NCBI GenBank assembly: GCA_019359155.1
Contig: JAHHHV010000087.1
Coordinates: forward strand, 1 to 64,000
Length of the DNA stretch: 64,000 nucleotides
Source: Pegethrix bostrychoides GSE-TBD4-15B
Lineage (GTDB): Bacteria; Cyanobacteriota; Cyanobacteriia; Elainellales; Elainellaceae
Direction: 5' to 3'
Below, piece after piece: positions 59,238 through 64,000 of the stretch. Every line of letters begins with the position of its first letter. The first letter of the stretch is position 1. The notes beneath the pieces were generated by a model that saw only the letters and a list, made by a program, of their open reading frames with translations, did not search any database and was not told the DNA's origin. Position numbers and translations under genes: made by a program.

Positions 59238-59633
59238 ATGGCAGACTTATTTTCACCCGAATGGATGCAGGCGTTTGGCGAGCAATGGAACGCTGAACCA
59301 GAGTTGGCCGATGCCCTTGCCAAGATTCATTTTAATTCTGTGATTGGCTATGGTTTTGAGCATGATCCAAACCCGACCGGAGTGCTGACGATTCAAGAAG
59401 GACGGGTGACTTCTGCGGGTGCCTACAACGGAGAACCCTTGAGTTGGGATTTACGGGCTGACCGCGAACATTGGCAGCAGTGGAAAGCCAAGGGACTGAA
59501 CATGATGGGATTAGGTATGGCCTATATGAGCCGCAAGCTGCAATTCCGTGTAGGAGACTACGCCTCGATGGTTAAAGATCCTCGCATGGCGGGACCGTTC
59601 ATCAAATCATTCACCGTCATGAGTAGAGTTTGA
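59238..59633 (+). CDS. SCP2 sterol-transfer-fold protein in the sulfide operon
   Basis: 131 residues, soluble. LFSPEWMQAFGEQWNAEPEL is the typical opening of bacterial SCP2-like proteins. A beta-sheet with GVLTIQEGRVTSAG and DLRADREHWQQWKAKGL follows, then a helix MMGLGMAYMSRKLQFRVGDY and the end MAGPFIKSFTVMSRV. Such proteins bind lipids or hydrophobic ligands; a role in sulfur metabolism is not established, though small SCP2 genes occur beside sqr in several bacteria. ATG at 59238 is chosen because GGAGAG lies 6 nt upstream; a frame from 59151 lacks one and its first 29 codons look non-coding. Confidence 0.8.
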   Translation: MADLFSPEWMQAFGEQWNAEPELADALAKIHFNSVIGYGFEHDPNPTGVLTIQEGRVTSAGAYNGEPLSWDLRADREHWQQWKAKGLNMMGLGMAYMSRKLQFRVGDYASMVKDPRMAGPFIKSFTVMSRV

Positions 59634-59646
59634 GAAAGATAAAAAG

Positions 59647-60003
59647 ATGAAAACAACATCGGCAAATAACCAATCAACAAATCCCATTTCACTGACTCCC
59701 GCTCAACTGAAGTCAAGCCAAAACGAACTGCTGGTGGTTGATATCCGAGGTTGGTTTGAGTACTGGATGGGACATATTCCAGGAGCAGAGCGATCCAGCC
59801 AAAATCGCATTCTCCAAGAGATCCCGAAAGATCAGTCGGTCGCCATCACCTGTCTATCTGGTTATCGGAGCGCGATCGCAGCACAATGGTTAGTTGCTCA
59901 AGGCTACCGTCAGGTCTACAACCTGCAAGGCGGTTTACTAGCGTGGCAAAGTGCAGGTTATACCGTACAGCGAGGCAACTATCCTCAATGGAGAAAACTA
60001 TGA
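59647..60003 (+). CDS. Single-domain rhodanese (sulfurtransferase)
   Basis: 118 residues. LTPAQLKSSQNELLVVDIRG, then FEYWMGHIPGAERSS, the active-site loop TCLSGYRSAIAAQWL with the catalytic Cys, and YNLQGGLLAWQSAGY define a complete rhodanese domain. It would accept sulfane sulfur made by the sulfide:quinone oxidoreductase and pass it to a thiol. No signal peptide, so cytoplasmic. Its stop overlaps the start of the RND adaptor gene (ATGA), indicating coupled translation. Confidence 0.9.
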   Translation: MKTTSANNQSTNPISLTPAQLKSSQNELLVVDIRGWFEYWMGHIPGAERSSQNRILQEIPKDQSVAITCLSGYRSAIAAQWLVAQGYRQVYNLQGGLLAWQSAGYTVQRGNYPQWRKL

Positions 60004-61307
60004 CTTACCCCACATCGAATGAATCACTCGCTGAAACAACGGCTGGAATCGTGAAGCCAAGACGATCTCCTGTACCAAAGCTGCCTCGGAAAGGGTGGGG
60101 ACTGCTGCTGGGAGGTGCATTGCTGCTGGTAGGGGGAACCTGGGGCATTCTGCAACTCACCCGTTCGACCCATTCACCGGAGACCTCGTCAGCGCCAGCA
60201 ATAACCGTTGAAACATTAGCTCTTCGCTCCCAACCGATCGCCAATACCCTAGAACTTTCGGGTACGATCCGCCCGGTTGATCAAGCGACTCTGTCCACAA
60301 GGGTGATGGGACGGATTAATCAGTTGTCGTTAGAATCGGGCGATCGCTTCCATAAAGGCGATATCCTTGCCCGCATTGATGTGATGGATATGACTGCCCA
60401 GACCAGTCAAGCACAGTCAAGTGTGGCTCAGGCGCAAGCAGAAGTCGCCCGTTCTCAGGCAACGCTCAGTCAATTAGAGTCTCAAAAACTGGAAGCTCAA
60501 GCTGCCCTGCGACTGGCACAGATTAACCAGACTCGGATGTCACAACTGCAAACCGAAGGTGCAGTGGCCCGTGCCCAGCTAGATGAGGCAAATACCAATT
60601 TGGATGAAGCCAGGGCAAGAGTCGCCCAATCGGAAGCAGGTATCCAACAAGCGCAGGCGGCCATCACCCAATCTCGTGCAGCGGTAAACCAGGCAGAATC
60701 CGGGGTGACATCAGCCTCGGTCAGTGAAAGCTACGGCACAGTCATTGCGCCCTTTGATGGGGTGGTTGTGCAGAAACTTGCCTACGAAGGCGAAATGGCA
60801 GCTCCTGGAACGGTATTACTGAAAGTTGAAAGTCCAGATAGACTACAACTAGAGATCGCTGTACCCGAAGAGAACTTGCGTTTTGTGCGCGTCGGTCAAC
60901 CCGTCAAAGTACAGGTAGATGCTGCCAACCAGACCTTGAATGGAATCATTCAGCAAATTGTGCCAGCCGCAGATGTGAACTCTCGGAGTTTCCTGGTCAA
61001 GATACCCTTAAATAATTCTGGTCGCCTCATTTCCGGGATGTTCGGTCGCATTGCCTTACCAGTCGGTGGCAAACAAGAAACTATTCTCGTCCCCACTGAG
61101 GCGCTGATTCAACGAGGACAATTACAGGGACTGTATGTGGTCGAAGCAGATGGCTCTCAAGTGACCGCTGTTTTGCATTGGGTGAAAACAGGGCAACAAC
61201 GAGAGGAGCAAGTAGAAATTGTTTCAGGCTTGGTGACGGGCGATCGAATCATTACCAGCAACATTGGTCAACTCAGCGATGGACAGCCAATCGCCATACG
61301 GGAATAG
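60000..61307 (+). CDS. RND efflux periplasmic adaptor subunit (HlyD/AcrA family)
   Basis: A 435-residue adaptor that links an RND pump to an outer-membrane channel. One N-terminal membrane helix (about 28-45, LLLGGALLLVGGTWGIL) and no lipobox. A beta-barrel/lipoyl region opens with LELSGTIRPVDQATLSTRVM. A long coiled-coil hairpin spans about 120-245 with Ala/Gln heptads (SSVAQAQAEVARSQATLSQL), and then the returning lipoyl half TVIAPFDGVVVQKLAYEGEM and beta-barrel IAVPEENLRFVRVGQPV. ATG at 60000 overlaps the rhodanese stop; GGAG lies 6 nt upstream. It pairs with the RND permease gene that starts 12 bp later. HIP1 octamer at 60340-60347. Confidence 0.92.
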   Translation: MTYPTSNESLAETTAGIVKPRRSPVPKLPRKGWGLLLGGALLLVGGTWGILQLTRSTHSPETSSAPAITVETLALRSQPIANTLELSGTIRPVDQATLSTRVMGRINQLSLESGDRFHKGDILARIDVMDMTAQTSQAQSSVAQAQAEVARSQATLSQLESQKLEAQAALRLAQINQTRMSQLQTEGAVARAQLDEANTNLDEARARVAQSEAGIQQAQAAITQSRAAVNQAESGVTSASVSESYGTVIAPFDGVVVQKLAYEGEMAAPGTVLLKVESPDRLQLEIAVPEENLRFVRVGQPVKVQVDAANQTLNGIIQQIVPAADVNSRSFLVKIPLNNSGRLISGMFGRIALPVGGKQETILVPTEALIQRGQLQGLYVVEADGSQVTAVLHWVKTGQQREEQVEIVSGLVTGDRIITSNIGQLSDGQPIAIRE

Positions 61308-61319
61308 GGGAGTCAAGAA

Positions 61320-64000
61320 ATGATGCACAACGAACCGAATGGACATCAAGCTCCATCCTCTCATCCTCACCGGTTGGGGTTTGTAGGTAACTTAGCCAAA
61401 AAATTTATTGACTCCAAGCTGACACCCCTGATCATTTTGGTGTCACTGCTGTTGGGAATTGGTGCAACGTTGATCCTGCCACGGGAAGAGGAACCGCAAA
61501 TCACCGTACCAATGGCAGATGTGTTTGTGCAAATGCCAGGAGCATCGGCTAAGGATGTAGAACAGCGGGTAACGGCTCCGATGGAGAAGCTAATCAAGGA
61601 GCTTCCCGGTGTGGAATATGTTTACTCCACCTCACGTCCCGGTTCATCTCTGGTGATTGTGCGCTTTCTGGTGGGACAAAACACAGAAGATTCTGTGGTG
61701 CAGCTTTACAACAAGCTCTACGCCAACTTTGACAAGATTCCACCGGGAGTATCTCAGCCTCTCATCAAGTCGCGATCGATTGATGATGTTCCAATTCTGA
61801 CGCTGACGCTATGGGGCGAGCAAAGCACTGGAGCTGAATTACGGCAAATTGCGGCTCAGTTAGATGAACAAATCAAGCAAGTGCCGGATGTTTCCGAAAC
61901 GACGTTGATTGGTGGACAGAAGCGACAACTACGAGTAGACCTCGATCCGACCAGGCTGAATGCCTATGGCTTAACACCCTTAGAGATCTCAAAAGCCTTG
62001 CAGGCTCAAAACACTGAACTTGCCAGCGGTGCCTTCAACCAGAATAATCAATCGTTTCTGGTCAGAACCCAGAGCTTTGTGCGATCGGCGGAGGATGCAA
62101 AAGGACTTGTCGTTGCAGTTGCCAACAGCCAACCAGTTTACCTGCGCGATGTGGCAATCATCACCGATGGTTCAGAAGAACCTGCTAGCTATGTGCTCTT
62201 TGGGCAGGGAAAGCAAACCGAAACGAATCAGACAGAACCACAGCAGTCTACTGGAGAAACCGAAGCCGTCACGATCGCGATTGCCAAACGCTCTGGAGCC
62301 AATGCAATTCAGGTTTCTCACCATGTGCTGCATAAACTTGATCAAATTAAACGCAACTATATTCCAAGTAACGTCCATTTGACGGTCACAAGAGACTATG
62401 GCGAAACGGCAGCAGAACGGTCTAACGAGTTGCTATTTCATATGCTAATCGCGGTCGGGTCAGTCACAGTACTGATGTGGTTTGTGATGGGCAAAAAAGA
62501 GGCAATCGTGGTGGCAGTATCAATTCCCGTTACCTTGTCATTGACGCTTGCTAGCTTTGTGTTTTATGACTTTACGCTAAATCGAGTCACCTTCTTTGCG
62601 CTGATCTTCTCCATTGGGATTCTGGTGGACGATGCGATCGTGGTGGTGGAAAATGTGGGTCGCCATCTGCAATTACCCGAAAATAAAACGCGCTTGCAAC
62701 TATCCACAAATCGTCGGCGCACCCTGCAACAGATTGTCTTAGAAGCAGTGGATGAGGTTGGCAATCCCACTATTCTGGCAACCTTAGCGGTGATTGCAGC
62801 CATCCTGCCCATGGCGTTTGTGGGCGGCTTAATGGGACCCTATATGCTGCCAATTCCGCTCGGTGCTTCTGCTGCCATGATCTTTTCAGCCCTGGTAGCC
62901 TTCATTGTGGTGCCCTGGACAACGATGCGGGTGTTTAGCGGAGCTAGCCACTCTGCCCATGCCCACGGGGAAGACACTCTGACTCGTTTATATCGGCGGT
63001 TTATGTATCCACTGATTCATTATCCGCGTCGGGGAAACACGTTTTTGGTGGCAACAGTGTTGGCCTTAGTGTTTATTGTCGGCGGCTTGGCAGGCTTCAA
63101 GCTAGTGATTCTCAAGATGCTGCCATTTGACAATAAAAGCGAATTGCAAGTGGTGGTGAACATGCCGGAAGGCACGACGCTAGAACAGACTGCCAGAGCA
63201 ACGAAAGAAATGGGACAATACCTCGCCACTGTGCCTGAAGTGATTCACTATCAAAGCTATGTCGGCACGTCTTCTCCCTATAATTTCAACGGGTTGGTGC
63301 GACATTACTTTTTACGATCGGGTGCTAATGTTGCCGATATTCAGGTGAACTTTTTGCCAAAGGGCGATCGCCATCGTCAAAGCCATGAAATTGCCAAAGC
63401 TATTCGTCCCAGGCTTAAGGAAATTGGAGATCGCTACAGTGCCCGGATTCAGGTGGCCGAAATTCCCCCTGGACCTCCAGTGCTGCAAACGCTGGTGACT
63501 GAAGTGTATGGATCTGATTATCAAGGCCAGATTGACCTAGCCACTCAAATTCGTGATCTATACAAATCAACGGATGGTGTCGTCGACGTGGACTGGTACG
63601 TGGAAGCACCACAGACCGATTACCGACTAGTGATCGATCGTGAAAAAGCTGCATTGAATGGCATTAGTCCTACCCAAATTTCAGAAGTCTTGCAAATGGC
63701 ACTTTCCGGTCAGAATGTGGGACTTCTGCATGATGAAAATGCGCGTGAGGATGTGGCAATCAATCTGAGGCTCAGTCAGTCAAGCCGCACCAGCCTAGAG
63801 AATCTGAAAGCTCTTAACCTCAAGGGCACGAATGGCAATTTAGTTCCTTTGAGTGCCCTAGTCAAAACAGAAACAGATACGGCAGATACCAGTATTTACC
63901 ACAAAAACTTGCAGCCTGTTGTCTATGTTCTGGGTGACGTTTCCGGCAGAGTGGAGAGTGCGGTCTATGCCATGCTCAGCCTGCAACCGCAGATTGACAA
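61320..64000 (+). CDS. RND efflux permease, incomplete at window end
   Basis: 893 codons are visible out of the ~1000-1050 usual for the family. A first membrane helix (about 34-50) is followed by a periplasmic porter domain (VPMADVFVQMPGASAKDVEQ; EKLIKELPGVEYVYSTSRPG). The second helix group has the proton-relay motif FSIGILVDDAIVVVENVGRH, with two Asp as in hydrophobe-type (AcrB) pumps rather than metal-type CusA. The second porter half then runs off the window. ATG at 61320 or 61323 begins the frame. The substrate is unknown; position after sqr, ArsR and rhodanese suggests export of a sulfur-stress metabolite or lipid. HIP1 octamer at 63364-63371. Confidence 0.9.
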   Translation, partial: MMHNEPNGHQAPSSHPHRLGFVGNLAKKFIDSKLTPLIILVSLLLGIGATLILPREEEPQITVPMADVFVQMPGASAKDVEQRVTAPMEKLIKELPGVEYVYSTSRPGSSLVIVRFLVGQNTEDSVVQLYNKLYANFDKIPPGVSQPLIKSRSIDDVPILTLTLWGEQSTGAELRQIAAQLDEQIKQVPDVSETTLIGGQKRQLRVDLDPTRLNAYGLTPLEISKALQAQNTELASGAFNQNNQSFLVRTQSFVRSAEDAKGLVVAVANSQPVYLRDVAIITDGSEEPASYVLFGQGKQTETNQTEPQQSTGETEAVTIAIAKRSGANAIQVSHHVLHKLDQIKRNYIPSNVHLTVTRDYGETAAERSNELLFHMLIAVGSVTVLMWFVMGKKEAIVVAVSIPVTLSLTLASFVFYDFTLNRVTFFALIFSIGILVDDAIVVVENVGRHLQLPENKTRLQLSTNRRRTLQQIVLEAVDEVGNPTILATLAVIAAILPMAFVGGLMGPYMLPIPLGASAAMIFSALVAFIVVPWTTMRVFSGASHSAHAHGEDTLTRLYRRFMYPLIHYPRRGNTFLVATVLALVFIVGGLAGFKLVILKMLPFDNKSELQVVVNMPEGTTLEQTARATKEMGQYLATVPEVIHYQSYVGTSSPYNFNGLVRHYFLRSGANVADIQVNFLPKGDRHRQSHEIAKAIRPRLKEIGDRYSARIQVAEIPPGPPVLQTLVTEVYGSDYQGQIDLATQIRDLYKSTDGVVDVDWYVEAPQTDYRLVIDREKAALNGISPTQISEVLQMALSGQNVGLLHDENAREDVAINLRLSQSSRTSLENLKALNLKGTNGNLVPLSALVKTETDTADTSIYHKNLQPVVYVLGDVSGRVESAVYAMLSLQPQID

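Noticed and set aside
61320-64000. RND permease considered as a CusA-type metal pump
   Set aside because: The fourth-helix motif is VDDAIVVVEN as in hydrophobe pumps and no metal-ligand methionine clusters were noticed.

Overview
The window is chromosomal DNA from a cyanobacterium, most likely a filamentous Leptolyngbya-like lineage. The basis is gene content, not a marker gene: CHASE2/CHAT proteins, DUF1822, DUF928 and DUF2721 proteins, AAA-like (PF14516) NTPases, a two-partner-secretion haemagglutinin, NHLM peptide exporters and an egtB-egtD pair. No rRNA, tRNA, CRISPR array or insertion sequence was recognised.

Layout. 1-213 is the 5' end of sat (ATP sulfurylase), read leftward. 1.1-4.4 kb holds a C-terminal processing protease, two degenerate lysozyme-like proteins and an unknown membrane protein. 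4.7-9.9 kb carries two AAA-like signalling NTPases, the second fused to a pseudokinase and a TPR-like tail. 10.5-14.1 kb has a DM13 protein, an FMN reductase and egtB-egtD, closed by a strong bidirectional terminator. 14.2-17.4 kb is a small regulatory block: Nif11-type leader peptide, GAF histidine kinase, FNR-clade regulator and a receiver protein lacking its phospho-acceptor Asp. 17.5-25.3 kb is carbohydrate metabolism (GH15, MGH1/GH63-like glucosidase, glucose-dehydrogenase-like SDR) with a STAND NTPase and the remnant of a GMC oxidoreductase. 25.5-27.8 kb encodes a BcsA-like glycosyltransferase.

28.2-36.3 kb is a peptide-export locus of NHLM type: a cNMP-binding-fold protein, a short membrane-fusion protein, a C39 peptidase/ABC exporter, a divergent precursor peptide with three repeated GG-cleavage/core modules, and a second NHLM ABC transporter. 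Four perfect TTGAT-N4-ATCAA palindromes occur in my reading of the window, all intergenic and all beside this locus or the 14-17 kb block. The Crp/Fnr protein at 16115-16723 keeps the E-x-x-S-R contact residues of FNR. Together this suggests one FNR-like regulon controlling peptide production and export.

36.4-40 kb has a flavin/2Fe-2S oxidoreductase, a DUF2721 protein and a second histidine kinase. 40.0-52.7 kb is a divergent CHAT-centred system. One arm is a sigma-like factor, DUF1822, CHAT-CHASE2 and DUF928. The other is a metalloprotease, a TPS haemagglutinin and a TPR-CHAT protein. A perfect 20-bp inverted repeat lies between the arms. 52.7-57 kb has a nucleotide-sugar epimerase, a histidine phosphatase and an ABC exporter.

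57.5-64 kb is a sulfide-response operon: sulfide:quinone oxidoreductase, ArsR repressor, SCP2 protein, rhodanese, RND adaptor and RND pump (cut by the window end). Unlike the first 57 kb, this part contains the HIP1 octamer GCGATCGC (three copies against none seen) and lacks the short tandem duplications common elsewhere, so it looks horizontally acquired.
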